Below are positions 14,182 through 27,205 of a DNA stretch of 64,000 nucleotides, in pieces. Both the position numbers and the translations under genes were made by a program. The stretch comes from Hybos culiciformis. Lineage: Eukaryota; Arthropoda; Insecta; Diptera; Hybotidae. The stretch is taken from contig OZ023273.1 of assembly GCA_964007475.1 (NCBI GenBank), forward strand, positions 71,959,842 to 72,023,841, in the 5' to 3' direction. The notes under the pieces are model-generated. The model saw only the letters and a program-made list of their open reading frames with translations. It made no database searches and was not told where the DNA came from. Every line of letters starts with the position of its first letter. The first letter of the stretch is position 1.

Positions 14182-14802
14182 TAGGCACGGTTCTAGGCGT
14201 AGGCGACGACTAGCATTTCTATAGGGCAGCATTTTCTAAATTTTTTGTCAGTTTTAAAATGAAAAATTTTTTTTTTTAATTTAAATTTCTGTTCAGATTT
14301 TGCAACTTGTGCGCCATTATTATAATTGTAATTTTGTGGATTTAACATTAATAATGTTTTCCCCTTTTCCGGTATCTCTTTTTTTAAGTTAATATCGCTG
14401 GTACATGCTTTTTAATGAAAATTCCCAAATCTCTCAATAGCTCTACTAACGTTACCGGCCACAGCTTTTCAAAGCTGAAAATAATTTAATCTTACTTGAG
14501 AAATGTGTTATAATTGTTTAGTTGGTCTGGCTACAATTTCCATATAGAGATATAAATTGGTGATCAATTGGACATGGAAGATTTAGTTAAAGATTACGGA
14601 GAATTAAAAGCTAAAATATATATTTATTATTTTTTATTTTAGTAATAATTTAATTTTTTTATTTTGCTGTTTTTGTAAAAAAAAATAAATTTGTTGATTT
14701 ATTTTGTTTTGTAAATATAAAGTTTGAAATAAAATATATAAAATTTCCTTCATAAATTTTCGCATTTCGCCTACATATAGAAAACAGCTAGAACCGGCCC
14801 TG
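14182..14802. mobile_element. Non-autonomous hAT element, 621 bp
   Basis: The right end, reverse-complemented, begins CAGGGCCGGTTCTAGC. The left end begins TAGGCACGGTTCTAGGCG, and both arms continue into GTAGGCGA. The flanks are GTTTTAAT (14174-14181) and ATTTTAAT (14803-14810), a 7/8 match to an 8-bp hAT duplication. The AT-rich centre has no open frame of note. Confidence 0.78.
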
Positions 14803-17800
14803 ATTTTAATTATACTATTTCGTTAGCTAATTCATTTTTTTTTTTCAGTGTACTTGACAGAAATTTCTTGTTATTCAAATTCAAAATATACCATTATTAT
14901 GGAAAAATCACAATAACGAAATAACAATATTTTTAATATATATTTTTGGAATGCCGTCAATAACTTATAAATGTTTATCTTTGATGTCTATTGATTTTTG
15001 TGTCATTCTATTTATTCAATTCGTAAGAAAATCCTTTCATATTCTATACAGAATATTCTACGTACCTAACCTAGATATATTTAAAGATAAAAAAAATTTT
15101 AAATTTTTATTAAGTATTTTATATTTTTTTCCCTATAACATATACCCTTGTTGATACAAAAAAAAAAATAAATATATATATATACATATATATTTTAATA
15201 AATAAAGATTTAGAAAAAAAAAAAATTGAATTAAATTTTATGCAAATTTGGTTTATGCTAAAAACCTTAAACCAAATTCAAAGTTTTTTTTTTGTTCCAA
15301 AAATTTTCTATAAATATTATTTTACGTATAGAATGAAGCATAGCATAGCACCGCAAACTTTTTTTTTTGTGTTTTAAAGTAAAAAAGTTAACAAAAAAAA
15401 TTTTTTTTTTTTTTTTAGGTTAAAAGGGTTGTGGTCTGTAGAGAGAAAAAAAAAAAAACAAATAACATAACACAAAAAAAAAACTTGGACCGTTGAGGAA
15501 AAAAATATTTTCCATATTATCTTTCCCAAATATACTGCAGGTATATTGATTTTGTCTGAAAAACAATTTTTATTATTTGGAAAAATAATAAATAAAAAAC
15601 AAAATTATAAAAAACAAATATACGATAATAACCCTTTAGCGACTATACTATTAGATAAAAAAATATACCTATATATTAGTACAATGATTTTAAACATTGA
15701 AACTTTTGTTGACCATTATTGTGCATATATATGTATATAGTATGTTCATATAGCTTCATACGTGAAATAAACTTTTTTATGGGTGAACTTTTTTTTTTTT
15801 TTTATTAACGATAACAAATTTTTCAGTATTATTTAATTTTCTTTATATAAAAAAAAAAAATATATTAATAATTTTGACAGACTTCAGGGTACCAACCATG
15901 AGTTTCATGATTTCAAAATAGCTTGACGAATAGCCTGACACACTTATAAAAGGTGGTTTGGTTTATTGTTTAAGGTGGGCTTTCACCATCCAAGTACTCT
16001 AGGATCGGCCGCTTCAAAGCCGAAATATTAAAACGAAATTGTTTATAAACATAAACGCATTCAGAAAACAACTTCAAATCCAATTACGTACAAGCAGTTT
16101 GAACCGCACGAACTACACATACTCCTATTTTTATTCTGATATTAAACAACTCTATTATATTTATTTATTTTTTTCCCGTCTTAGAGAATAATATTGAATT
16201 AACATTTTTTTTTTTTAACAAATCTTAAAAATACGGATAATAACACATAATTTCTTAAATCTTATAATAAAGCCTGAAAACAAATTATAATTGAATTTAT
16301 ATACTTATAACTTTTTTTGTAGAAAATATTTTTAAATGAAATTAAAATTAAGTTTAATGTATGTGTATGATTTTGACCTTTGAAATAATTAAATGCATTA
16401 ACAATTTAACATTTTAGATTTTAGTAGAAAAATAAAACTCTTGTTTTCCGTAAAATGTAATTGAAAATTGAAAATGATGTAAAAGGAGACCCAGTACATC
16501 GTAAAGTTGGTTTTACTTAACTTTCTGGACACATTTTAAATAAATCATCATTATTCTATTTTTTAAGTGACTAAATATAATAAATTCTTATAGATAATAA
16601 AATTAAAATATAATTAACTTTAATTCTTTATAATACTTAATAAATGAATAAATATTATTATAAATTGAGTAAAATATATAAAAATTTATATTTAAATAGG
16701 GCTAACAATATTAATGTCACCATGTAATAACACTTAAAAACATTAAATTAAATAAATAAAAATGATAAATTATTATACGCATTAATTATATATTTATGTG
16801 CATCAAAATAAAAAAAAAATCAATAAATAAATTAAATTAAATCTAACAACGCCAAATGAATAAAAATTAAAATATATATATACTATACAGAAAGGAATTA
16901 TCTCTGGAAGGCAATAAAAATTATAATCATAATAAAAAGAACAAAAAAAAAAAGAAGAATTTATTGAAAAAATAAAATAAAACAAAAATTACTAGATTCA
17001 TAAAAAATTGTGAGAAGGATTAGAGAACAAAAAAAAAAAAAAAAAGAAATCATTACATTTTTCTTCGTATATAATTTTTTCTTCTCTCGAAAAAAAAAAA
17101 TATAAATAAATAAATATATGTACAAGGATAATATTCGAAGTGGATTATAGTATTATTTATTTTCGTTTTTTTTTTTTTTTTATCATATTTATAAATACGA
17201 CATACACATAATATATTTTTGAATATAAAAGTCAAGGATATTAAAATTTATTAATCAAGCAAAAAATATAATAATTTTTATATTAACTTTATGGGGTAAG
17301 TGTATGTTGTTTTGAATTTATTGTAAATCAATTTATTTTGTTTATTTTTGTATAAACTATAAAATATATAGTTTTGTTCAATATCTTCAAGAGCTATTTT
17401 TCTATGTTTAATTAAAAGTATAATCGATTTAACTCGAAATTCGATTGAAAATACATTTAATTTGATTTTGATTTGAACTCATTTTGTTCTTGTAAAGATA
17501 AGAATGACAATATTTCATTCTTAAAACGTAAAATATATATACATTCGTATTGAATAAAAATTGATTGCCCCAACAAACTTAATTAAATTTTAATTCTTTA
17601 AGAAGAAGAACTTACGTTCAATCTATAACAAAGCATCTCGTAGGCATAAAAATCATAAGAAATGTATGAAGATATACGAGCCCTATTTCATATTGATCCA
17701 TTTAAATATTTGATAATTCCTTTAAAATAACTTTTGTTTTTGCCAGTCTTTGCAAATAAATAAAACAAAAACAATTTTTTTATTGCATTCACAAAATATA

Positions 17801-17854
17801 CATTAAATTTAAACAATTATAATTCTAAGTAGTAAAGATAACTTTAATCGAAAG
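14803..17854. other. AT-rich spacer, no gene seen
   Basis: Mainly homopolymers and TA runs. A less AT-rich patch at 15890-16140 includes a 13-base match to the internal control region of 5S rRNA in reverse orientation (15986-15998), too short to annotate as a gene. Short open frames (14951-15154, 15546-15740, 16803-17235) are compositional. Confidence 0.45.
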
Positions 17855-18653
17855 TAGGGTTTCTGAAAACTCGGGTTTTCAGGACTCGGCGAGTCCGAGT
17901 CGCAAATTTTGAAACCTCGTCGAGTCCGAGTCGAGTCCAGATCAACAAAAAAATTATTAAAAATTTGAATTATTTATTATATTACAACGCCTAGAACCAC
18001 AACGCCAAGAACCAAAAATCTCAGGTAAAACTCTTGTTATATAAAAATCTAATTTTAACAAATTTTAGTAATTTATTTCGTACAAAGAGCAATGAGAATT
18101 GTTATTGATATCCAATATATTAAAATAAAAATAAATTAAAAGGAATGTAGTCCAATTTAATGTATTCATTTATTATTAAAAATTAACTTTAAAAACAAAT
18201 AATACCTAGTAGAATTATTATTTGGATAGTTATATTTTACTTTATTAATTACTTTTTCGGTCTTAATGTAGAAATATTTCAGAAATATTAAAGATATATA
18301 CATTTGTCCCGATCTCCGATTTTAATACAAAAACCACCATTTATTGCAAAATTTATTTTGTTTGAAGTTGAAGTTGATTTTAAAGAGGAAAGTGGGTTGT
18401 ATACACATTAATATTACTTGTTAGTTTTCCAGTATTTCTAAAAAGCAAAAATTCTTGTTTCTAAAAAGCAAAAATTCTTCGGATTCAGCTGCGTTTTTCA
18501 AAATTAAATCAAGTTTTGATCGTTATTTGAGACAAATTTTCAAAAAAAACTTAGACTCGGGACTCGGGAGTATAAGGGTCGAGTACCGAGTCCCAGAAAC
18601 TTCCCAATACTCGTCGAGTCCGAGTCCGAGTCGAATCGAGTCCAGAAACCCTA
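17855..18653. mobile_element. Non-autonomous hAT element with TAGGGTTTC ends, 799 bp
   Basis: The ends TAGGGTTTCTG and CAGAAACCCTA form an inverted repeat. Flanks ATCGAAAG (17847-17854) and ATCGAAAC (18654-18661) match 7/8 as a target duplication. Both subterminal zones are packed with GAGTCCGAGTC and ACTCGG words. The ends and the ACTCGG words resemble those of the full-length hAT at 31180-33642, so this is probably a relative mobilised by a similar transposase. The overlapping open frames at 18455-18750 are read-through of the subterminal repeats. Confidence 0.83.
18435..18480. repeat. 23-bp tandem duplication
   Basis: Two adjacent units starting TTTCTAAAAAGCAAAAATTC (18435-18457 and 18458-18480) differ at one base. 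They lie inside the 17855-18653 hAT element. Confidence 0.88.
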
Positions 18654-18661
18654 ATCGAAAC

Positions 18662-20928
18662 TCAAAAAAAAAAAAAAAATACAAGAAAATTGTTAGAAAA
18701 ATGTAACATTTACATAATGTTGAAAATAAAGAATTTATTATGTAAACCAATTTTTTTTTTGTTATATTGATATCATTACATTTATAAAAATATAAAAAAT
18801 TTGCAAAGATTGGTAAAAAATGTTATTGAAAGGAAATTATCAAATATTCAAATGGATCAATACATATGAATTGTATTTTATTTATTTAAGTTTTAAGAAA
18901 AATAACCGAATTTAATTACAAAAAAAATTCAAAGTGCAAACTCCATTTTTTTTCTTGTTCCTGGTAAAATAAATGAAAATTTTTTTTCCATAATTTCTAG
19001 GTTCTAGATCCGTTATACCTAATTATTCTTTAATATCTTAAAAAAAAAAAATTCCAATTATGTAGTTTTGAAATTTAAGTTAATTTTGAATAAATTAAAA
19101 GAGTATCTCGTAGTAGTTCAGTTTAAGATTTTTCTCAAACAAAAAGCCCAATTTCAGAGATAGAATCCCAAAAGTTTTCATATGTCAGGTATACCTACAT
19201 TTAAACTACGAAACAACGATATGCAAAGCGAGAACGAAAAAAAACTTTGAGGGATTTGGAGGAGGCGAATGACGTCTCCCATTCACCATTATAACTTTTT
19301 ATATTAAAAGACTTAATATTGCGGAAAAAAAGATATTTTGTAGTATCTACCTAGCATATGAAAATTTTGAAAGGGGATATCACTGAAACGAGGGTGTGCC
19401 GGTAGAAATTTTCTGGGATATGAGTTTGGGAACCGCCTCTACTCTTTCACCAAGTTTCGATCAAATTAGGCTTGTTGCGCACATAAACTGCACTTACGAG
19501 TCTATTTTTTTTTTTTTCATTATTTTAAATTATATTTTTTTTTCGGTTAATTACTTTTTTTTTCTGAAAAATTGTCTTGTTCTGATCTTTTTTTTTTAAT
19601 TATTTTTAATTTAATTTTCTTTTAATTTTCAGTTGATTTTTGTAAAAAAAAAACCAAAATCGAAAATTGGCAAAAATCTGGCTACGAAAAACAATTTTAA
19701 CCTAGAAAAATTTTTTTTTTTTTTTTGGAATATAGAAATTTTTTTTTTTTATATTAAACTAGTCTTTACGATTTTTTCAAAATATGTTTTTAAATAATTT
19801 TAAAATAAAAAAAAAAAATAAACAAAATTACATGACGTCTACGTGAAGTAAAAATTTGTAAACAAGTAGGAATTTTGTATATTTGTTATCCCCACGAAAC
19901 GTTTTGTTTACTTTTCAAATACCCTGTTGATAACCTTAGTGCTGATGGTGGTTCAGTGCACAACAGCTTATTCACAACTGTATCTCAAGAGCGTCTGTTG
20001 AACTCGGATTCATCCTAAAAAAGTATGCTTATAGAAAGAAAACAATTTGACACTTTCAATTTTGGCGTTGACACATTATGCCTGTCAAAAAAATGAAAGT
20101 TCCAAACAAGGATGATTTATTACGTATATATTTTAAATTATTAGGTACAGGCGTCTATACAGGCATAGGCATAGATTATGTTAAAATAGATGTCCTGCAC
20201 CTAAGTATAGTTATTTAAAAAAGCGCTGAAATAGGCCTACATATTTATATGCATTAAATGAATACGTTTGTCATTATTTAGTTTTTTTTAAATAAATTCA
20301 ACTTTTTATTTTAATTCAACCTTTTTTTTTTCTACTTTTAACTTTTCGTTGAGTAAACATTAAATTAAAAAATACTGTACCAGAACCAAAATAAAAAGTT
20401 CTTAAATTTTTATCTGTAGGTAAATTCAAAAGAAAATTTATTAACATTGAAAATTAAATAAATTTTTTTTCCATTAATGTTATTTTTCTTTATATAAGAA
20501 TAAAGTTTATTTAAGCTTACTAAAAGCTTAATTTAAGTCTGATTATTGTTGATTAAAATCACTAAAACTTTAGTTCAATTGCAAATAAAAGGGCCGGTCA
20601 AAAATTGGATTCAATTAAGCTTTAAAAAAAAATGGATTTAGGAAATCTTAATAATAATAATAATATTCAATTCTAGAAAAGTCAATTAAATTTGAAATTT
20701 TTTTTAGGAATTGACCAATTTTATTTTTAGGCTCATATGTTTTCAAATTAACATATCGAAAAAAAAAATATTGAAACTTTAAATCAAAAGCTTTAAATAT
20801 TTTTTTGTCGTTTTAATTTTTAATTAGAAGTAAATTATCATTGACGATCCCAAGAGTATCTACCGTTTTTAATTGAACCACAAATTGGTAATTTTGGTCA
20901 GCAGTCAGGTTGGGGATGAGGTTGACCT
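18662..20928. other. Spacer; unidentified more complex patch at 19130-19500
   Basis: Mostly AT homopolymers. The 19130-19500 segment has balanced composition and includes a 67-codon open frame (19396-19599) whose second half is poly-F, so it is not convincing as a gene. The 19860-20120 segment is also more complex but unidentified. Confidence 0.4.
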
Positions 20929-21548
20929 AAGAGCCGGCTGTCGGTTTCGCGGGGCCTCGTGAAATAATTATATGCGGGGACCCTTCCCAAAAAGGAAGAA
21001 ATGATACATGAAAATAATTTTATCAATTTATTTAATGAAATATTTATTTCTTCAATATATTCAATAAAATACATACATAAACATAATATTTTTTATTTCT
21101 ATTTCGTACAAACTTTTTTACTGCTAATTCCTCTATAATATCATCAAAATTTTTCTGTTTTGTTACCTCCTGCTCTATGAACAACATAGCCATCCCCTCT
21201 AACCTCTTGCTGCATGGTTGATCTTAGATAATTTTTAATTAACTCTAATTTGAAAAAACTGTGTTCGGTAGAAGCTACTAAAATAGGCGTTGTTATCATA
21301 ATTCTCAATGCTATATATGTATTGGGATAAACATAGTCTATCTTTGCAAATTTGTTTCAGGCAATCTAATGGAGTAGTATTCTTTTGAATAATATGTGAC
21401 TAACATTTTAACTCATGAAATAAATTGTAACCATCAATATCAGCATTTCCGTCATATTGAAGTAATAAATGCATTTGGTTTCAAAAACTTGCCCTAGCTA
21501 CTAATTATTGTTACAAATATGAAAGCGCGGGCCTCTTATCCGGTCCTG
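20929..21548 (-). mobile_element. Decayed hAT element with transposase remnant
   Basis: The right end, reverse-complemented, starts CAGGACCGGATAAGAGGCCC. The left end has the related AGCCGGCTGTCGGTTTCGCG followed by GGGCC, together giving weak hAT-like terminal repeats. No clean 8-bp duplication is visible. Between the ends, the minus strand encodes the C-terminal part of a hAT transposase. The element is short, so it is an internally deleted and eroded copy. Confidence 0.65.
21095..21500 (-). pseudogene. hAT transposase C-terminal fragment (pseudogene)
   Basis: Reading the minus strand downwards from about 21500, I see in order NADIDGYNLFHELK, a stop, PNTYIALRIMITTPILVAST, then EHSFFKLELIKNYLRSTM. 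After a frame change comes RLEGMAMLFIEQE, then NFDDIIEELA. This is the pattern of the hAT C-terminal dimerisation region in TTF-type/ZMYM-like hAT transposases (family sequences typically read ALRI..T.PV.VAS.ERSFSKLKLIKNYLRSTM). At least one stop and one frameshift break it, and the N-terminal two-thirds (zinc finger and catalytic core) is missing. It cannot make an active transposase. Confidence 0.8.
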
Positions 21549-24122
21549 AAAAAGGGATTATGTAGAACATTATATCAAGTATCTATACTAAAAATATTTT
21601 TAAAAAAATGTACATACTTACCGTGTGTATTACTAATTTAGATTATTTTATGTACACGGTACAAATATTAATAATATATATTTTACATAGTGGATTTCAT
21701 TATAAACATAATAAAAATAAAATTCAATGAATTGGAAGAATAACAAAAAAAAAATTTTTTTTTTTTAATTCAAATTTATATATTGATATAATACAGAAAT
21801 TGGGGTTTGTTTTGTAATTATCATGTTACATAATAATTTAATGAGAAAAATATCCCTTTAACAATTTCCAAATATATAGGTAAAAAATTATTTTAATTAA
21901 ACCCTTAACAATTAAAACTTTATAAATTACATATAATTATCATTAAAGCTTTTTTTTTTTTTATTTATATTTTGTATTATTTATCAAAGGCAATTTAAAG
22001 CTTTCGTAATTTTTTGGATATTTGTTATAATGATAAAAATGTAACAACAAGTTTTAATAATATATAAATATATGTTTTCTTAGGTGTTTATATATATTGG
22101 TGTTATTTTTTTTATACGATAATATTAACTAATTATCTATTAGAAAAACAATAATCCTTAAATGTCTGGTACAGAAAAGTTTCTTAGTTTTGTACAATAT
22201 AATAATTGCTATTCGAAATTAAACTAAATGAGTTCTACATACATATAATACAAAATAAAATTAGTTGTAATTAGGTATATATGATAAATTTATTTTCATC
22301 ATTGTAGCGTTGAATACAATGGAACTTTAAATGGAAGATGATTTGAAAAAAAAAAATAAAAAAAAAATAAAAAACAAAAAACAAAATTATTTACCTTACA
22401 AAATGATCTTTATTTTTATTTATGTTTGCACTATGTATATATTTGACTCTAATCATGTAAACAGGGTCTAGAATATATCCAAAAAACCAGGCCAAAACTG
22501 CTATTTTTCGAGTTTTTGGCCTGTTTTTTTTTGAAATTTCAAAAGCATTTTTTGGCTCTCTCCTTTATTTTATCGACAAATAAATAAAATAAAAAAGAAA
22601 ACCCAAAAAGCTAAAATTAACAACTCTTAAATGCCCTTCAAAATGCATCTTTCGAAAACTTCTGCGAAGCCCAAAAAAAAAAGTTGAAAATGTAGACTTT
22701 TGGAAAATAATTTTTTTCACAAATTTTAACTTAAAAAATTTAACCAAAAACTCCTAAAAAAGGTTTGTTTAAATGAAAAAAATACAAAACTGGAGAAAAG
22801 TGGAAAGAACAAAACCAAAAAAAAAACCCCGTACGAGGTCTTATGATGTAGGGCTGGTAGTTACCATATCTCGTTTAATTTATAAGTTATTGAACAGAAC
22901 ACACTTTTAAAAATTTTATTTAGAAAACCATTATCACATTTCATTGATCAATCACATGAATAATTGAAATGAATTCAATTTACTATTTTTTTTTTCCAAT
23001 TTGTACGCATTTGTTAACATAACAACAATATTTTGTGACAACTTATCATCAAAAATAATGAAATATGGTTATTTTCAAATATTTGATCATCATCATCATA
23101 AATATTTACGTTGTTTAGTTTGGTATAATAGTATTCTTAGTACATATATATATTAATATACATTGATTTAAATAAAAATTATGTACCTTAAGATTTTCAT
23201 TTTTATTTATTACAAATTGACTAGTTAATAAAATATAAACCTACAGAAATTAGTTTCTACTATTCCCCTTCTCTCTGCTCAGAACAAATTCGTTTTTTTT
23301 TATATTGACATTGATAGTAATAATAAAGGAAAAATAAAGAAAATTTTGAGGAAAAGAAAAAAAAAAAAAATTTTTGTTATAATTCCCAAAAAAAATATTT
23401 TTTTTTTATTATTTTATCGATATTTAATGAGAGCCTAATTTTGGTTAAGGTTTTGTATATATATGTTTTTATGTTCCTTCAATGGCAATCAAATTACTGA
23501 AATGAAAGGAAATTGTTAATAATAATTATAATCAATATAGAATAAAAATTAAAAAAAAAAATGTGTCAAAAGAAAAAACTAAAATAGTAAAGTTTTAACA
23601 TTCAAAAAGTTTGTTCATATTCATACAAACATATGAAAGAAATTTTTTTATTTTTCTCAATATTTAATATAAATTTATGTTTAGATACAATATATAGATA
23701 ATATATAATTAGTTGAACTATGATTAATAAACTACAACACTATATCCTATAACTCTATCATAATAAATTCTTATTGTTTGTTTGTTTCTAAATTTGTAGA
23801 TTTATAGTATTAAATATAATTTATTATTAATGATACTAATATTAGAAATAAGTTAATCTTTATTTTTTGTTAAGTTATTTTTTTTAAAGTTTTCCATGTT
23901 TATGAAACTTATTCTTTATTTTATATTTAAAAGTTTTCAAGTAACTATTTTTTTCTTAATAGTGGTGATAAAACCAGATTATTTTGGTAATACTTAGAAC
24001 TGATCACAATCTATCAAAAATTATTATAATAAATCACGTAGGGAAATTAGGTTATTGTGTTTTCTTGTTGAACGAAAATAATTTAGTTCAGAAGCAGCAA
24101 GAACTTATATCAATTTACTGAC
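21549..24122. other. AT-rich spacer with one hairpin
   Basis: No gene recognised. A hairpin at about 22481-22530 pairs AACCAGGCCAAAA with TTTTTGGCCTGTT around a short loop. The rest is A/T-rich simple sequence. The open frame 22565-22747 has no domain. Confidence 0.5.
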
Positions 24123-24372
24123 TTAAGAGGACATACTTTTAGATTATTTTAAAGTTTAATTTGGAAAAAAAAATTCAATGAAAACCTCCGGACTGTTTTA
24201 AAAACCTCCGGACATAAAAAATAGTTTTGAAGAGATTTCGTACACCTATCCTTAACCCTTAACCGCTTCTAAAAAGTTGTATACCATTTTAAAGTACGAA
24301 ACAGTCCGAAGGTAGTAAATACATTTTTTTCTAAATTAAAATAATCTTAAATGGCTTACCAAGTCCTCTTAA
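24123..24372. mobile_element. TTAA-type MITE, copy 1 (250 bp)
   Basis: The ends TTAAGAGGACATACTTTTAG and (reverse complement) TTAAGAGGACTTGGTAAGCC form an inverted repeat. Further inside, both arms share GATTATTTTAA(A)GTTTAATTT-like sequence. TTAA at each outer edge could be a piggyBac-like target duplication or part of the repeat. The interior (ATAGTTTTGAAGAGATTTCG; TTCTAAAAAGTTGTAT) is shared with 25211-25537, proving a repeated family. No coding capacity. Confidence 0.72.
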
Positions 24373-25210
24373 TGTTGAATTTGCAAAAGAAAGCATATAT
24401 TACATTTTGGATTAACGTGTAAAACGATTGTCAAGTTTGAATTAATATAAAATAAATTTCATTGGTCATAGTTTCAAAAAAAAAAAAAAAAACCACACAA
24501 AAAGATTTATTAATTTAACCAGGTCTAATTTAAATTTAATATGTACATATAATACAGAATTTATAATACAGAATTTCAATTATTTAAACACAATTAAATT
24601 AGATTTATTTATATATAGAGTAGAGTAGAGAAAGATAGTAGTAATAATATTGATTCTTAGTTTTATGTGTACATACATATATTTTATTTTCAATTCAACA
24701 TATTTCAGTATTTTTGACTGAATAACGAAATAAATTTTTAATAAAAGTTAATTGTTTTGTCCCTCCTAGAATATTAAACTTTTATATTCTATATATCTGC
24801 GTATATATTAAGGTTTTAATAAAAAAAATATAATAAATAAATAAAATATTTATTTTATTAATGTGTCAACTTCAAATTAGTATAGATATTAGAATTTTCT
24901 TATTGCTCTATCTAAAAAAAAATACAGGAAAAAAATAAAGGAAAATATCTGGAGTAGTATAAAATAGCTATAAAACATTATGTATACATACAAACATAAT
25001 GGGACAAAATAGGAAAAACAAAATATTTCTTTCTGAAATAATGTAGTTTCTGAATGTTTATTGATTTAATACAAATATTTGTAAAGTTAGTTCGTTTTGT
25101 ATCAAAAAAAAAATTAAGAAAAAATTGTTTCACCTATATATTTTCATTTTCTGTCTGTCCGTCTGTTTTGTGCCCTTAAATGCTTATCACTGTGGATGAT
25201 TACGATCGTA

Positions 25211-25537
25211 TTAAGAAGTCTTCGTAGTCCGAAACATTTTTGTCCCAAAATTTGATTGAAAAGCCATTTTAGATTATTTTAAAGTTGAATTTAGAAAAAA
25301 AAAATTCATTCACAACTTCAGGACTATTTTATGTCATAAAATAGTTTTAAAGAGATTTCGTGCGCTTAGCCTTAGCCTTAACCGATTCTAAAAAGTTTTA
25401 TAACATTTTAAAGTATGAAACAGCCCGGAGTTTTCGAATGAAAGTTTTTTTTCTAAATTAAACTTTGAAATAATGTAAAACGGCTTTTCAATAATATTTT
25501 CTGACAAAAGATGTTTAGGACTACCAAGTGCTCTTAA
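25211..25537. mobile_element. TTAA-type MITE, copy 2 (327 bp)
   Basis: Same family as 24123-24372 but with fuller ends: TTAAGAAGTCTTCGTAGTCC against the reverse-complemented right end TTAAGAGCACTTGGTAGTCC, followed on both sides by AAACAT.TTTTGTC. The arms extend inward past TTTTAAAGTTGAATTTAGAAA. The interior ATAGTTTTAAAGAGATTTCG matches copy 1. Copy 1 lacks the outer roughly 40 bp of each arm, suggesting a second subfamily or a terminal deletion. Confidence 0.74.
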
Positions 25538-26808
25538 TGTCAAAATATACAGCTATGTCTTTAAATTATTTTCGTTCAAAATTAATAGCCCCGATTACGG
25601 ACTTGAAAATTAGTATGTCAGTTGATGTCGATTGTTAGAACAAAAAAACGTTTAGCACCGATTGTGACCAATGATTCGAACTAGGAGCCGAAAGCGGATT
25701 TCTTCAAATGCGATCATCAAAATATTTATAAAAAAATTGTTTGGTACTTTAAACTTCTTAAACATTAGTACGATTTTTAATAGTAGTTATGAAAGTTTTT
25801 ATGAAAGTATTGAAAAATTAACAGATTATGTTTAACAAAAAAAAAATATTATATGTAATTAATTATTATTTGAAAAAGATTATTTTTATTTTAAACACTT
25901 TATTCAACAAACATAATAAAGCTACAAAATATAACAAATAAAATAATTTTTACTAATTATTATCAACATTATAAAAATTAAACTTAATCATCTAATTTTT
26001 AATTCAAAAATGTCCACCCACATTGAAAACATTTTTTTATATATTTTGATTACTGAATTCTTTATAAAAAATTTAAATAAAATTAAATTGTCATTATATT
26101 ATTTTGTAAAAATGTTAATAGTGCCGAGTCAAATCATTCAAATTTTATTTCAAATATTCTTATCTATGCAAATGAATGGAAATGAATTAAACATTATTAA
26201 TGGGTTTATTTACATAATTTCTATATTTAAATTGTTATAAATTATTTAAGTATGAATATTGTATATATTTTTTATAATTAAATATTTATTGGAAAATGTT
26301 ATTTATATAAATAATTATGTATATGTATAGTTATTCTAATATGTACTAAATTTATTTATTATTTTGACTTTTATTTAAATATTTCATCTGTGTTTTAGGG
26401 TCAAATTAAAATATATTTTAACAAAACAACATATTTTTCAAATGATAAGTGTATAATAAAAGTAAATATAAATTAAGTATTCGAATCAATCAATTTTTTT
26501 TAGTTATCACAATGCAAATTTGTGATAAAATGGCGAATCCATCTTTAAACCATTGAAAATCAAATTTTTTTATTTTTTTTTTTTAATTTTATGGAAGTAA
26601 AACGAATTGGGCTCAAAATTCTGTAAATACTTTATCGTGACACAATATTTTATCCCAGGGATATGAGGATCCTTTTTAACATTGAAGGCCAATTTTAATT
26701 TCGAAAATTGTAAGCAGGCCGCATATTCGTTAAATATTCAATACTCAAACCGTAATTTATTTCAATTTATCTTATAAATACAATTTTATTATTATTAATT
26801 CATTATTG
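25538..26808. other. AT-rich spacer, no gene seen
   Basis: AT-rich simple DNA. The 76-codon frame at 26010-26240 is I/F/N/L-rich without recognisable motifs. Confidence 0.45.
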
Positions 26809-27205
26809 ATGTGCCTGAAGTTAGCCCCTCCATTTTGGAGTTTCTGAAAATCATTTTTGTGCTGACTTGTGCTAGGTTTGTGCTACATTATTCCGAAGTT
26901 TTTTTTGAAAAAATTAAAAATTGGCGGAGATAGAGCAACTTATTTTAAAAAAAAGTTTTTTTAAAACTTTTGTTGTGCTGGCTTGTGCGGTGGAGGCTCT
27001 TCAGCCGGACAATTCTTTGTAAGTGATGTCGCAATTATTGAGCACTTAGTGCTTAATTTGTGACAATTAGTGCCACAATTCGGTTTCGAACATGGGTCAA
27101 GGGGTCTCCCTGGCCGGATTGGAATTTCGAAAAAATAATTATGCTATCATTTAGTGCTTAATTTGTGCCTATTTGTGCTACAAAAACTTAATTTGTGCTC
27201 CCAAA
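26809..27205. repeat. TTGTGC word-rich repeat
   Basis: TTGTGC(T) occurs many times between about 26858 and 27198 (for example TTTTTGTGCTGACTTGTGCT and TTAATTTGTGCC). AGTGCTTAATTTGTG appears twice, starting at 27047 and 27153. An imperfect inverted pair, CCTGAAGTTAGCCCCTCCA (from 26815) and TGGAGGCTCTTCAGCCGG (ending 27010), brackets the first half. This is clearly non-random, but I do not recognise the family and see no coding frame. Confidence 0.5.
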
